Of a stretch of DNA of 64,000 nt, positions 1 to 8,086 are shown piece by piece. A program made the translations under genes and the position numbers. The stretch is taken from the NCBI RefSeq assembly GCF_028807635.1, contig NZ_JARBAX010000001.1:3426501-3490500 (forward strand). Direction: 5' to 3'. Position 1 is the stretch's first letter. Every line of letters starts with the position of its first letter. The notes under the pieces were generated by a model that saw only the letters and a program-made list of their open reading frames with translations, was not told the DNA's origin and did not search any database. Source of the DNA: Streptomyces spiramyceticus (lineage in GTDB: Bacteria; Actinomycetota; Actinomycetes; Streptomycetales; Streptomycetaceae).

Positions 1-1
1 C

Positions 2-118
2 CTTACCGCGGTCGACTCGAACCGCGTCATCGTCGCCACGCAGGACGGCATCTACGAGACGCGGGACGCGGGCAAGACCTTCACCAAGCGCCTCCCGGTT
101 TCCAGCTCGGGCCACTGA
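2..118 (+). CDS. C-terminal end of a BNR/Asp-box repeat protein (partial)
   Basis: The last 38 codons of a gene that begins outside the window; stop TGA at 116-118. The visible peptide has a DGIYETRDAGKTF stretch, which fits a sialidase-type Asp-box (S/T-x-D-x-G-x-T-W/F). Such repeats form beta-propeller blades in secreted sialidase-like and YCF48/VPS10-like proteins. Enzymatic function cannot be judged from the tail. It lies just outside the island end at 182, so it is the chromosomal gene flanking the insertion. Confidence 0.5.
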   Translation, partial: LTAVDSNRVIVATQDGIYETRDAGKTFTKRLPVSSSGH

Positions 119-181
119 CGCCGCGTACGTGGAGGTCTGGAGAGCAAGCAGGCCCCGGTGATTGACCAGGGTCTTTCGTGG

Positions 182-225
182 TGGAGCGGGTGACGAGAAT
201 CGAACTCGCGCTCTGAGCTTGGGAA
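182..225 (-). repeat. Left att repeat (displaced tRNA-Gly 3' fragment)
   Basis: 44 bp identical to 21732-21775. It corresponds to the 3' half of the tRNA-Gly gene (anticodon loop, anticodon 3' stem, variable loop, T arm, acceptor 3' strand, CCA). Identity ends at 225, after the loop sequence GGGAA, and the D arm and 5' acceptor strand are missing. It is therefore an attachment-site scar and not a tRNA gene. Confidence 0.9.
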
Positions 226-600
226 TCACCCGGGACTTAAGCGCCCAATGGCCATCTGACCTGCGGAGACGTCTCTGGGGTACGTCACCGCTGGGTGGTC
301 GGAAAGGGCCTCTGATGACCGCTGTTTACCCCCTCGACTGGCACTAGTGGCACGCGCCGCCCAGGTCGTCGTTTCGTAGGGCATGCGGGGATGTTGCAGC
401 CGAGGATGCGTCGGTGCGATTGGACGCTGTCTGGCGGCTTCGCGGGAGCGATCGTGCGTGCGTTCTGCCGATGATGTGTCTGTTGGGCCGCTGGTTCGTT
501 TGTCGGGCTCAGCTCTCAGCGCTCTGGCGGGCGAGCGCCCTTCGCCCTCCCTTGACAGGCGCTGGGCCGAAGGGCCACCCGTTTGTCCGCTGTCGTACGT
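226..600. other. No gene recognised
   Basis: 375 bp between the left att repeat and terD. Short open frames here lack family resemblance or convincing ribosome-binding sites. A small GGGCG-CT-CGCCC inverted repeat near 530-540 could help end the terD transcript, but it is weak. Nothing else stands out. Confidence 0.5.
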
Positions 601-1182
601 CTACAGGTGAGTGGCGATGGCCGGCATGAGGTCCTGGAAGGTGCGTCCGTCGGCGGGGCTGCCGATCGCTGCCATCTGCCAGCCAGTGCCGCTCCGCTGC
701 ACCTTCGCCATGACCTGTGCGGTGTGGCGGCCGCCGCCGGTGAGGGTGTAGCGGGCCAGCTCCTGACCGGTGGTCTCGTCGAGGAGGCGGCAGAAGGCGT
801 TGTCGACTTCCTCGAAGGTCTGGCCGGTGAAGGAGTTCACGGTGAAGACGATCTGGTCGACGTGTACGGGCACGCGCTGCAGATCCACGATGACCGACTC
901 GTCGTCGCCGCCCTGACCCGCGCCGCCGACGCGGTTGTCGCCGGTGTGACGGACGGAGCCGTCGTCGCTGACGAGGTGCTGGAAGAACACGACGTCCACC
1001 GGCTTCTTGTCGGCGAAGAGCACCGCCGAGGCGTCCAGGTCGATCTCCCGGGCGGTGAGCTTGGCAAGGAATCCCTTGCGCTGGGCGGCCTTCCAGCCGA
1101 GTCCCATTCGTACGACGGTGAGTGCCCCGCCGTCGGACTTGCTCAGGCTGATCTGCTGGCCCTTGGTCAGGTTTACGGACAT
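601..1182 (-). CDS. TerD family stress protein
   Basis: 193 aa. TerD-domain proteins are cytoplasmic, calcium-binding and linked to tellurite and general stress resistance; in Streptomyces they often occur in many copies. Seen here: an N-terminal MSVNLTKGQQISLSK strand, then the hallmark DLDASAVLF (about residue 45) and a VHVDQIVFTVNSFTG core (about 105-120). It spans the whole domain. The ATG at 1182 is preceded by AGAGG at good spacing. A longer upstream frame exists but lacks homology and overlaps the tatA remnant. Upstream on the same strand is that tatA remnant, so the two may share a transcript. Its biochemical role in Streptomyces is not settled. Confidence 0.9.
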   Translation of the reverse strand: MSVNLTKGQQISLSKSDGGALTVVRMGLGWKAAQRKGFLAKLTAREIDLDASAVLFADKKPVDVVFFQHLVSDDGSVRHTGDNRVGGAGQGGDDESVIVDLQRVPVHVDQIVFTVNSFTGQTFEEVDNAFCRLLDETTGQELARYTLTGGGRHTAQVMAKVQRSGTGWQMAAIGSPADGRTFQDLMPAIATHL

Positions 1183-1250
1183 GTGCTGCCTCTTCGTTGT
1201 GGTCGTGGTGGTGGCTGTGCGGGCTAATGGGATGCACTGAGTGGCTGAGG

Positions 1251-1504
1251 TCAGGTCCGTACCGGGCCGTTGCTGGTCCCTGTCCCATTGTCGGGCCACT
1301 CGCCGGTCCTGTCGCCAGGCCGCACCTGGATGATGTGAGGGTCCTGTTGCTGCTCGGCAGACCCTTCCGCCTTCATCGCCTTGCTCTCGCTCTTGAGGAC
1401 GCGTGCGCCTTGCCGGCGTTGCGGGCCAGCTCGGGGAGCTTCTTGGCGCCGAAGAAGACAATGACGGCGATCAGGAGTATCGCGAGTTCGCTGAGTCCGA
1501 ACAC
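1251..1504 (-). pseudogene. tatA-like twin-arginine translocase subunit, frameshifted
   Basis: From the GTG at 1504 the frame reads VFGLSELAILLIAVIVFFGA and then KKLPELARNAGK, a textbook TatA/E N-terminus: one membrane helix, hinge and start of the amphipathic helix. It then runs out of frame. The expected continuation RVLKSESKAMKAEG follows in another frame and stays open to the stop at 1251. One base is missing (or two are extra) near 1407-1412. Intact TatA multimerises to form the Tat pore. This copy would end in an unrelated 12-residue tail at 1373. An in-frame ATG at 1543 is an alternative start. A sequencing error is possible; decay is plausible in an island. Confidence 0.75.
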
Positions 1505-1976
1505 CGGTGTCCGCTCTCTCGATGTGGTGGGTGAGCCGGGCATGGGGTGCGGGTCTTGCCCGCACCCCAGTGGCGCAGGTGTCAGACGTTGACGCCGAAG
1601 TCGGTGGCAATGCCCGCCAGCCCGCTGGCCGATTCCTGTCGAGCGCGTTCACCGGGGCCGCGGTGCTGGTGGGGATCTCGCTCCCGGTCTTCTTCGTCGC
1701 GTCCTGGCTGGTCGAATGGTTGCGGCGGGGACGGCGGAGTCGGTGACGTGTCATGGGATCTCGGACACTGGATGCGACCGGGTTCGGCCGCATCCTCGAC
1801 CGCCAAGTCCCGCAGCAGCGCCGCCGCCACGTCTGACCTTCCGCCGTCCCCGAATTGCGGCGCCCTATTACCCGCCTCAACCGGACAACAGACCACAGTG
1901 TCAAGCGCATCCTGCACTGGTCCAACTGGCGCCGCCGGACGACAACGCCAAAGCCGCCGCAGCTACTACAAACGTT
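1505..1976. other. Region without a confident gene
   Basis: About 470 bp between the tatA remnant and a terminator. A plus-strand frame (1507-1746) would encode one hydrophobic segment followed by an Arg-rich tail, and a minus-strand frame (1582-1917) is hydrophilic. Neither has a recognisable family or a convincing ribosome-binding site. The stretch upstream of tatA must hold that gene's former promoter, which I cannot place. Confidence 0.35.
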
Positions 1977-2005
1977 GAGGCCACAGCCCGCAGAGCTGTG
2001 GCCTC
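1977..2005. terminator. Stem-loop terminator
   Basis: A perfect 10-bp inverted repeat (GAGGCCACAG and CTGTGGCCTC) with a 9-nt loop, about 90 bp downstream of the PA14/FN3 gene stop. It is placed to end that leftward transcript. Confidence 0.75.
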
Positions 2006-2092
2006 GTCATCACAAACGGAGTTGCAGCATTAATGGAGACTGAAAGCTCAGCTTCCAGTCCCCTTGATGGAGTTCGCCCCGCGCGGGTGCGC

Positions 2093-4138
2093 TCAGTAGC
2101 TCACGGTGACGGCCTCGGTCGCGCCTGACTCGGTGCCGTCCGTGTAGAGGACGCTGACGCGGTAGTACACCGTGGTGGCGGCCGGCATGTCGGTGTCGTA
2201 CCAGCTTCTGGTGCCGCTGCCGCTGGGCTCTGTTCCGATCAGCTCGAACGCCTTCGTCTGCGGGTTCCAGCGGCGGATGTTGAAGCCGGAGACCTTGCTG
2301 CCGTCCTCCTCCACGGACAGCCACCAGGACAGCCGGCCACTCCGGTCTGCGCCGAGGTGGCCCAGTGATGAGCCGGTCGCCGCCGGTGCGGTCGGGCGAA
2401 GGTCCAGCTCGGTGGCATCGACGACGGTCGCGCCGGTGTCAGGGGTGAGCTGGTTGCCGTACTGGTCGATGGCGACGACGCTGTAGCGCACCTGCTGCCC
2501 GTCAGCGGGTACAGCGTCGTGGAACGCCGTCTCCGTGATCTCCCAGGGCTTGAAGTGCCAGGGGTGAATCACCGGGGCGTACGTCCACTGGCCGTCGGCG
2601 AGGGTGCCGCGCAGCACACGGTAGTGGTCGAGGCCGGGGTCCTTGCTCGCGTCCCAGGAGAGGGTGAGGCCGTTCTCCTTCGGGACGGCGGTCACGCCGG
2701 TCAGCGCGGCCGGTGCGGTCGTGTTGCCGGCGACGCTGACGGCGACCTCGTTGGACACGGGGCCGCCGTTTCCTGCGTGGTCCACGGCGACCACCCAGTA
2801 GTAGTACGTGACGCCGGGCGACGGGGACGCGTCCGTGAAGGAGGTGCCCTTCAATCCCTTGCCGACGTCCTCACGTGGGGCCTTGGCGTCGCGCGGCTTG
2901 AGCGATCGGAAGACCGAGTAGCCCGCGAAGTCGTCGCTGGTCCGCTCCGAGGCATCCCAGGTCAGCGTGACGCCTGCCTCGCCTTCCGTGGCCCTCGCGT
3001 TGAGGGCGGTGTCCACCGGGCCGGTCAGGTCGCGGGTGTAGTACATCGCCGTGCCCGAGGCCACCGACTCGTTGCCGTGCGTGTCGACGGCGGTGACGAC
3101 GTAGTAGTACTTGTCACCGGTCTGCGGCAGGGGCCCGGTGTAACCGCCGCCCGACAGCGTGTCGCCCGTCATCCGGTTCTCGGCGGTGAGGGCGACCGTC
3201 GAGGACGTCGAGCGGTACACGCGGTAGCCGGCGAGGTCGGACTCCCCGTTGCCGTCCCAGTAGAGGGTGACCTTGTCCGGGTAGCCCATGGCCCAGTTGT
3301 CCTCGACGCCCTTCGGGGCGGCGGGGGCGGTGCGGTCGACGGTGGTGATGCCGAGGTCGGCGGTGCCCGAGGAGGTATTGCCGGCCTTGTCGTACGCGCG
3401 GACCTCGTAGTAGTAGACGTTGCCGTCCTTCGGGACGGTCGTGTCGGTGTACGAGGTGGACGTCGTGGTCGCGATCGGCTTCGCGGGGTAGGAGGTGCCC
3501 TTCAGCCGCCGGTACACGCGGTACCCGGCGAGGTCCATCTCCTTGTTCTTGGCCCAGCTGACCTTCGTGGACGTCGTCGCCGTGCTGTAGGTAACGGTGG
3601 TCCCGGTCGGGACGAGCGGCTTGACCTTGTCGATGGTCGCCGACGTACGGGGGGCGTAGGCGAACTTGACGTTGGCGGCGCCGGTCCAGTTGACGAAGTC
3701 GACGCGGAGGCTGTGCTTGCCCGACGGGATGGTCACGTTGATGGTTTTGGAGACGGTGGTGGAGACGTTCTTCCACAGGTCGACCTTGCGGACGCCGTCG
3801 AGGTAGACGCGGATGCCGTCGCGGGAGGAGGCGGTGAACGTGAAGGGCCCGCCGGAGCCGAAGTCGCGGGTTACGGACCAGCGGACGCCGAAGTTGTTGG
3901 TGGGCATGCCGCTGTAGCGCGGTGCGCCGGTGCCCCAGTTCTCGTCGATCACGGAGTCACAGTCCGTGCCCTTGGGGGTCCCGGAGAAGGTGGTGTTCGC
4001 GTAGAACGTCCGCTTGAAGACGGGCGACGCGCAGGTCACGGCGGCTGAGGCGGGGGTGGCCGCGGCGAGCAGGCCGCCGGCGGTGGCGAGCACGACGGCG
4101 CTCGCAGTGGCGACCGTTGTGCCTCTGGGTCGGTTCAT
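2093..4138 (-). CDS. Secreted PA14 / fibronectin type III protein (island copy)
   Basis: 681 aa. An N-terminal signal peptide (basic start, hydrophobic core, ATPASA-A cleavage region near 30) is followed by a PA14-like beta-barrel (about 35-170; RDGIRVYLDGVRKVDLW), then five fibronectin type III repeats (about 175-680) with repeated AGYRVYR and YYYxVxAxDxxGN motifs. PA14 domains bind glycans and FN3 repeats act as spacers, so an exported carbohydrate- or surface-binding protein is likely. No catalytic domain is visible. AAGGA precedes the ATG. A close paralogue (35205-37229) with the same architecture lies outside the island. Ligand unknown. Confidence 0.85.
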   Translation of the reverse strand: MNRPRGTTVATASAVVLATAGGLLAAATPASAAVTCASPVFKRTFYANTTFSGTPKGTDCDSVIDENWGTGAPRYSGMPTNNFGVRWSVTRDFGSGGPFTFTASSRDGIRVYLDGVRKVDLWKNVSTTVSKTINVTIPSGKHSLRVDFVNWTGAANVKFAYAPRTSATIDKVKPLVPTGTTVTYSTATTSTKVSWAKNKEMDLAGYRVYRRLKGTSYPAKPIATTTSTSYTDTTVPKDGNVYYYEVRAYDKAGNTSSGTADLGITTVDRTAPAAPKGVEDNWAMGYPDKVTLYWDGNGESDLAGYRVYRSTSSTVALTAENRMTGDTLSGGGYTGPLPQTGDKYYYVVTAVDTHGNESVASGTAMYYTRDLTGPVDTALNARATEGEAGVTLTWDASERTSDDFAGYSVFRSLKPRDAKAPREDVGKGLKGTSFTDASPSPGVTYYYWVVAVDHAGNGGPVSNEVAVSVAGNTTAPAALTGVTAVPKENGLTLSWDASKDPGLDHYRVLRGTLADGQWTYAPVIHPWHFKPWEITETAFHDAVPADGQQVRYSVVAIDQYGNQLTPDTGATVVDATELDLRPTAPAATGSSLGHLGADRSGRLSWWLSVEEDGSKVSGFNIRRWNPQTKAFELIGTEPSGSGTRSWYDTDMPAATTVYYRVSVLYTDGTESGATEAVTVSY

Positions 4139-4389
4139 GCATTCCTTCGGTCTTGATCGTCTGCGGCGGGATGTGACCGCCGACGATCAAGACTCGCGAG
4201 GAACGCGCTTGGTTGTAGACCCGGGAATCCGATTCGGGCCCACTGTCCCTTTGCCTTGACGCACCGGAGCAGTGCGGCGAGGCCGGTCCGGTCTGAGGTC
4301 AGGTGATTTGGGGGGGGTGTCGCTCTCGCGAAGGAGGACCGCTCCGTCGGGCCCGGCGGCGGGACTCGACCGGTTACGCGCGGGACCGT

Positions 4390-4480
4390 TGCGATTGTCC
4401 CCGCCTCGTCCGCGCGGGGTGGCGCCGGCTTCTGTGAGGAGGCGGTGGATGGAGCCGTACGAACGTCCGTGCTGCCACCT
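4390..4480 (-). pseudogene. Fragment of a small helix-turn-helix protein
   Basis: A short frame reads GRSYGSIHRLLTEAGATPRG followed by RGG. This resembles the recognition helix and tail of a common actinobacterial HTH protein (GRSYGFVHRLLTEAGVTLRGRGG, recalled from memory). The expected upstream half of the HTH is not readable in any frame and no start is visible. Probably a relic. The rest of the 4139-4641 gap shows nothing else. Confidence 0.35.
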
Positions 4481-4641
4481 ACGGGGGTACGCCGCGCGGT
4501 CACCGCCCACCGCACCCCCTGATCCGGGCGGGGCTGTCGCCCGTGCGAGGGAACGGCCGGGTTCCGCGCAGCGCCACCCACCGGTAACGCCGGACGATAT
4601 CCGTACTCGACACTCGGTACCGTTCAGGCGAGGAGCCGTTG

Positions 4642-5142
4642 ATGGCGCAAATCCGTACCTGGCAGGCCCGGCTGGCCGCCACGAACGCGCCGGGCGCCGT
4701 GATCCTCATCCGCCTGTACGTCGGATCCGTCTTCTTCTTCGAGGGCATCCAGAAGTTCCTCTACCCGAACGCGCTGGGAAGTGGCCGGTTCGACAAGGCA
4801 GGCATCCCCGCGCCCGGCTTCTTCGCCCCACTGGACGGGGTCTTCGAGATCGCCTGCGGTCTGCTGATCCTGGCCGGTCTGCTGACCCGGCTCGCCGCCA
4901 TCCCGATGGTGGTCAACATGCTCGGCGCCTTACTGATCACCAAGCTGCCGATCCTGTGGGGCGACGCCCCGCTCTTCGACGGAGAAGCGGGCTGGTGGGA
5001 CTTCGCGCACGAGTCCCGCACCGACCTCGCGCAGCTGTGCGGCAGCCTATTCCTGCTGATGGTCGGCGCGGGCACCTACTCGGCCGATGCCCGACTGTCC
5101 CGCGCCACCGCCTCGGCCGAAGCTCCCGTGCCCCGCGGCTGA
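4642..5142 (+). CDS. DoxX family membrane protein
   Basis: 166 aa with four hydrophobic segments (about 18-38, 65-85, 90-105, 125-145), matching DoxX family length and topology. The motif LIRLYVGSVFFFEGIQKF is typical. DoxX proteins are integral membrane proteins tied to redox or thiol stress in some actinobacteria; activity is undefined. AGGAG (4631-4635) sits 6 nt before the ATG at 4642, and an overlapping TTG three bases earlier is a poorer start. An in-frame TTA leucine codon (4930-4932) makes translation likely to depend on the bldA tRNA. It stands alone between degenerate stretches. Confidence 0.88.
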   Translation: MAQIRTWQARLAATNAPGAVILIRLYVGSVFFFEGIQKFLYPNALGSGRFDKAGIPAPGFFAPLDGVFEIACGLLILAGLLTRLAAIPMVVNMLGALLITKLPILWGDAPLFDGEAGWWDFAHESRTDLAQLCGSLFLLMVGAGTYSADARLSRATASAEAPVPRG

Positions 5143-5154
5143 GCCGGCCCGTGC

Positions 5155-5418
5155 CCGCCCAACTCCTCGGTCATCCACGCACCGTGGATCCCACCCTCGG
5201 CCGCGTGATGCAGGATGCGCAGCCGCACCGCACCCCGCTGGCACTCCCGCACCTGCCACCTCCACACCCGACCGCCGACAGTGATCGTCGAAGGTGGCGC
5301 GGGCGCCTTCGGGGTCGATGTACTGCATGGCGAGCAGGGCGGCGATGACGGCGCCTCCAAGGTCGTTCTGGACCGACCAGCCGTCTTCGTCGCTACAGGT
5401 GGTCAGACAGGCGAAAAT
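5155..5418 (-). pseudogene. Unrecognised, apparently frameshifted gene remnant
   Basis: Two minus-strand frames give protein-like sequence that appears to be one interrupted gene. The first reads DEDGWSVQNDLGGAVIAALL and then AMQYIDPEGARATFDD. Near 5290 it passes to a second frame with GGRVWRWQVRECQRGAVRLR and then ILHHAAEGGIHGAWMTEEL. GAGGAG lies at 5420-5425, but the codon after it is not a normal start. No family recognised; the reading is tentative. Confidence 0.3.
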
Positions 5419-5923
5419 GCTCCTCGGAAGTTCTCATTGGGCCGCAACGTTTCCCTCGGTCATGTGCCCTGGGGGAAGGATGCTGCGGGTCGCATCGAGA
5501 GCCCTACTGCATGGTGATGGCCCGGGTCGCTGAGCAGTTGCGCAGGCCATCTCCGACTCGGTCCGGCGCGACGCGACTCGCCTCATACAAGGGGGCCCGT
5601 GGAGATACTGCGCTGCTCCCCGACTTGGTCCCACTCTCTCTCGACGGCAAGGTTGTTCCTAGGGCGTACTGCCAACCGCCGCCCGTGTGCGGCTCTGACC
5701 AGCAGATTCTGATCATAGGATGCTTTACCAACTTTGCCCTCTCGCTAGAGTGTATTTACTCAGCGGTTCGCGGGAGCACTTTGCGGAGGTTGGCCAGCCA
5801 AGGCGAGGGGCAGGCTGCGGTCGGATCTTGGCACCACGCAGTGCTTCGGGACGGCCGCGGAGCGAGGCTTGGTGTCGTGGGCCGCGGCGAGAACGGTGGC
5901 TGCCAGGGGGAGTCAGAGGCTGG
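5419..5923. other. No gene recognised
   Basis: About 500 bp of lower coding quality between remnants. Open frames on both strands (for example 5511-6014 plus and 5504-5731 minus) show no conserved motif. The region around 5705-5765 is noticeably AT-richer than its surroundings and could hold a promoter or be imported DNA. Confidence 0.4.
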
Positions 5924-6142
5924 TCACGCCGGTGAGTCCTTGTGGAGGCTGGGCTTCGTGTCGAGCTCACCGCGCAGGGCGTCGACTTCCTTGCTGAGGC
6001 GCCGGAGCTCCTGATCCTGCTCGGTGGTGGGGGCCGTGTGTGGCGGCTGGGCGGTGGTCGACGGGCGCTTGGAGCGCATCATGAACCACATCATCAGTCC
6101 CATGCCGACGGGGCAGGCGAGTGCGGGGAGTATGTAGAGCAG
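5924..6142 (-). CDS. Small membrane protein with a hydrophilic tail
   Basis: About 72 aa: one or two short membrane segments (LLYILPALACPVGMGLMMWF) followed by a charged tail with a heptad-like EQDQELRRLSKEVDALRGEL segment. Small actinobacterial membrane proteins of this type are common and uncharacterised. The start is uncertain: the frame has no ATG or GTG near the expected N-terminus, only a CTG at 6142 without a Shine-Dalgarno. The original start may be lost. The longer ATG at 6364 gives an Arg/Pro-rich extension with no homology. Confidence 0.45.
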   Translation of the reverse strand: MLYILPALACPVGMGLMMWFMMRSKRPSTTAQPPHTAPTTEQDQELRRLSKEVDALRGELDTKPSLHKDSPA

Positions 6143-6462
6143 CTGGCATGGGCGAACTGCACCGGGCCGAGGCAACGCGCTCTTGCGGCACTGGCTCGAT
6201 TCGGCCGCAGCGATCGACGGACCTGATGGCATCGAGGGCGACATCGGCGACTCGATTTGTGACGAGGCAGGTCCGGCACCGGCGCAAGGTGTGCTCCCGA
6301 CGGAGCGCCGTTGCTTTTCGATGCTACCCCGGGGGGGGCGGCGCCCGGGGGCTGCACCGCGCACGGAAGTCGTCGCCGCAGTTCCTGAAGAGACGTCAAG
6401 TCTTCATCCAGGCAAGGTGGTCTGGCCGGCCTGGGGCGCTATCCGCAACCCTTGGTCAGGAC

Positions 6463-6468
6463 TATGCT
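6463..6468 (+). promoter_or_regulatory. Putative -10 element (CTATGCTG type)
   Basis: TATGCT inside GGACTATGCTG, 60 bp upstream of the membrane protein at 6528. The same extended motif occurs at 7359-7364 and 17786-17791, each time before an island regulatory or membrane gene. No good -35 hexamer is visible. Confidence 0.4.
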
Positions 6469-6527
6469 GTTGAGTGAGGCCCCGGTCCCCGGCAGCGATG
6501 TCTTGTTGCGCTCCGGGAAGGGTCGCC

Positions 6528-6788
6528 GTGTTCGTCTTGCTTCTCATCCTCATCGTGGTCCTGCTCGGACTCGGATTCCTCAGCCCCGTCTGGTGGGTGG
6601 CCGCAGCCGTTCTCATCTTCGGTCTCGTGCACTACGGCCGCGGTGGCGCCAGGAGCGGGGCCCGTGGCGGTGGTTCCGGTTACCGGGATTATCGGGATTA
6701 CAGGGACCGTCAGGACCGCTGGGATCGCCGGTACAGGCGGCAGCGCCGGGGCGGCCGGAATCGCCGGGACAGCGAATATCACAGGTGA
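6528..6788 (+). CDS. Small hydrophobic protein with Arg/Tyr/Asp-rich tail
   Basis: 86 aa. Residues 1-32 form a hydrophobic hairpin (VLLLILIVVLLGLGFLSPVW), then come Gly/Arg-rich sequence and a low-complexity YRDYRDYRDRQDRWDRR tail. It resembles the 60-aa protein at 19287-19469. The GTG start at 6528 is chosen because GGAAGGG lies 5 nt upstream; a longer frame begins at 6474 with no ribosome-binding site. Membrane location is likely, function unknown. A CTATGCTG promoter motif precedes it. Confidence 0.55.
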   Translation: MFVLLLILIVVLLGLGFLSPVWWVAAAVLIFGLVHYGRGGARSGARGGGSGYRDYRDYRDRQDRWDRRYRRQRRGGRNRRDSEYHR

Positions 6789-6870
6789 CCGATGGGGCGG
6801 ACTGGCATCCAGGCGTGCCAACGGCTTTCGCCCAGGCCGGACGCGCTGACTGTGCTGCGAGGTACACACC

Positions 6871-7221
6871 ATGCGTCAGACGATCACGATTCATGAAGAG
6901 CAGCGGGCTGTGACGACTGTGGGCGTGGTGGCAGACGCCGCTCTGGTCGCGGAAATTCTTGCACTGCGTGCCGAGAACAAGCAGTTGGGGCAGGCGCTGG
7001 TCAGCCACGCGGTGATCGACCAGGCGCGCGGCATGGTGATGGCCCTGGTGTCCTGTTCCAGTGAGGAGGCCTGGAATCTCCTGGTGGACGTATCGCAGCA
7101 CTGCAACGTCAAACTCAGGGACGTAGCTGCGGCCCTGGTCGCCACCACGGAGGGCAAGAAGCTCCCGCAGGAGATGCAACACGAGTGGCGTCGTGCGTTG
7201 CGGCGCCTTCGTGCGGCGTAG
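6871..7221 (+). CDS. Stand-alone ANTAR-domain protein
   Basis: 116 aa. Residues about 45-105 match ANTAR, a three-helix RNA-binding domain that controls transcription antitermination by binding paired hexaloop hairpins: ALVSHAVIDQARGMVMAL, then SEEAWNLLVDVSQHCNVKLRD. The N-terminal 35 residues contain a short coiled-coil-like stretch (VAEILALRAENKQLGQ) in place of a sensor domain, so any regulation must come through a partner. It lies upstream of the STAS/GAF-ANTAR operon, separated by a 400-bp leader. Confidence 0.8.
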   Translation: MRQTITIHEEQRAVTTVGVVADAALVAEILALRAENKQLGQALVSHAVIDQARGMVMALVSCSSEEAWNLLVDVSQHCNVKLRDVAAALVATTEGKKLPQEMQHEWRRALRRLRAA

Positions 7222-7624
7222 TGGCGGTGACTGCTCGCGCGTCCACGGGTGGCACCGGTCAGTGTGTGAGCCCGTGGGGCCGTACGCCGGAGAGGGTGCC
7301 GCAAGGTCGCTGGAAGGCTGCGGCCGAGGAACGGCTGCCAGGGGGTGGGCGCGAGGGCTATGCTGCGATGGACGTCCCAGACCCCGGCGTGGCCCAATGC
7401 TGTTGTCGTGCTGGTGCCTGCGGGGAGTGGACAGGACGTCTGGATCACCACAGGCCCACCTTCGAGGCGAAGCCGGTCGGGTTCACGGCCCTGCAACAGG
7501 GTTGCCATCCGTCGCTCTTGCCTGACCTGTAAAGGCGTCCGACCACGCGGAATACGTGCCAGGCGTAGCCGAAATTCCAGGCCCGCCCAGCGCTGCACCA
7601 GGTGGTCACAAGAACTGAGGCACT
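7222..7624 (+). promoter_or_regulatory. Leader and promoter region of the left STAS operon
   Basis: No gene is supported here. A TATGCT element (7359-7364) is followed by a stretch similar to that upstream of the second STAS gene on the other strand (about 17650-17800): both read CTATGCTGC, then TGGACGTCCCAGACCCCGGC. This shows the two STAS operons share an ancestral promoter and leader. The leader is about 260 nt, long enough for structured RNA control. Confidence 0.5.
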
Positions 7625-8086
7625 ATGCCTGTTCTCTCAAGCTTGAACATCCACCGGCGCGACCGGGGAAGCCACGCGACCATCACCCTGGCGGGTGAAC
7701 TCGACCTGGAGACGGCACACTCCGTGCGCGTGGTGATCGAAGACTGCCTGGGGGACGGAATCCGTACGGTCGACATCGACCTGACCCTCCTCACCTTCTG
7801 CGACGTCATCGGCCTCAATGCCTTCCTGGTCGCATCTCGGCTCACCACCACGGCCGGGGGATCGCTGTGTCTGCGCCACCCGAGTCCGCTGCTGACCCGC
7901 CTCCTGGATCTGACCGCCACCGGTTTCCTTCTTTACGACCGGCCCCAGGTCCCCGCGCCGCGCGTCGCTGTCACGGACGACGTGGCGGCCGTGTGTCCCA
8001 CGTTGTTGGCCTCGCGACCGGGCCCGAGAGCATGGCCATGGGCCCGCCCGGCGGCACGGGGCGAGGTGGTGGTGGGTGATCAGTGA
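7625..8086 (+). CDS. STAS-domain protein (anti-sigma antagonist-like)
   Basis: 153 aa. STAS proteins of the SpoIIAA/RsbV type bind anti-sigma kinases and are switched by phosphorylation. Residues about 10-110 cover the fold: ATITLAGELDLETAH, IRTVDIDLTLLTFCD. The loop that normally reads D-S-S/T-G-L is D-V-I-G-L here, so the phosphorylatable residues are absent. A Pro/Arg-rich tail follows (110-153). GAGG precedes the ATG. Its end overlaps the next gene's start, implying translational coupling. The product may be a constitutive antagonist or act otherwise. Paralogue at 17101-17526. Confidence 0.82.
   Translation: MPVLSSLNIHRRDRGSHATITLAGELDLETAHSVRVVIEDCLGDGIRTVDIDLTLLTFCDVIGLNAFLVASRLTTTAGGSLCLRHPSPLLTRLLDLTATGFLLYDRPQVPAPRVAVTDDVAAVCPTLLASRPGPRAWPWARPAARGEVVVGDQ

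Noticed and set aside
182..225. A second tRNA-Gly gene
   Set aside because: Only the 3' half is present; the D arm and 5' acceptor strand are missing. It is an att scar.
509..1288. 259-aa minus-strand frame over terD
   Set aside because: Arg/Pro-rich shadow in another frame of the TerD gene, with no homology.
1507..1746. 79-aa plus-strand frame with one hydrophobic stretch
   Set aside because: No family, no ribosome-binding site, and it lies opposite the tatA upstream region; mentioned only in the intergenic entry.
2519..4048. 509-aa plus-strand frame
   Set aside because: Antisense to the PA14/FN3 gene; Gly/Val/Arg-rich composition typical of shadow frames in GC-rich DNA.
5511..6014. 167-aa plus-strand frame
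   Set aside because: No conserved motif, erratic composition, and it overlaps the better-supported minus-strand membrane protein.
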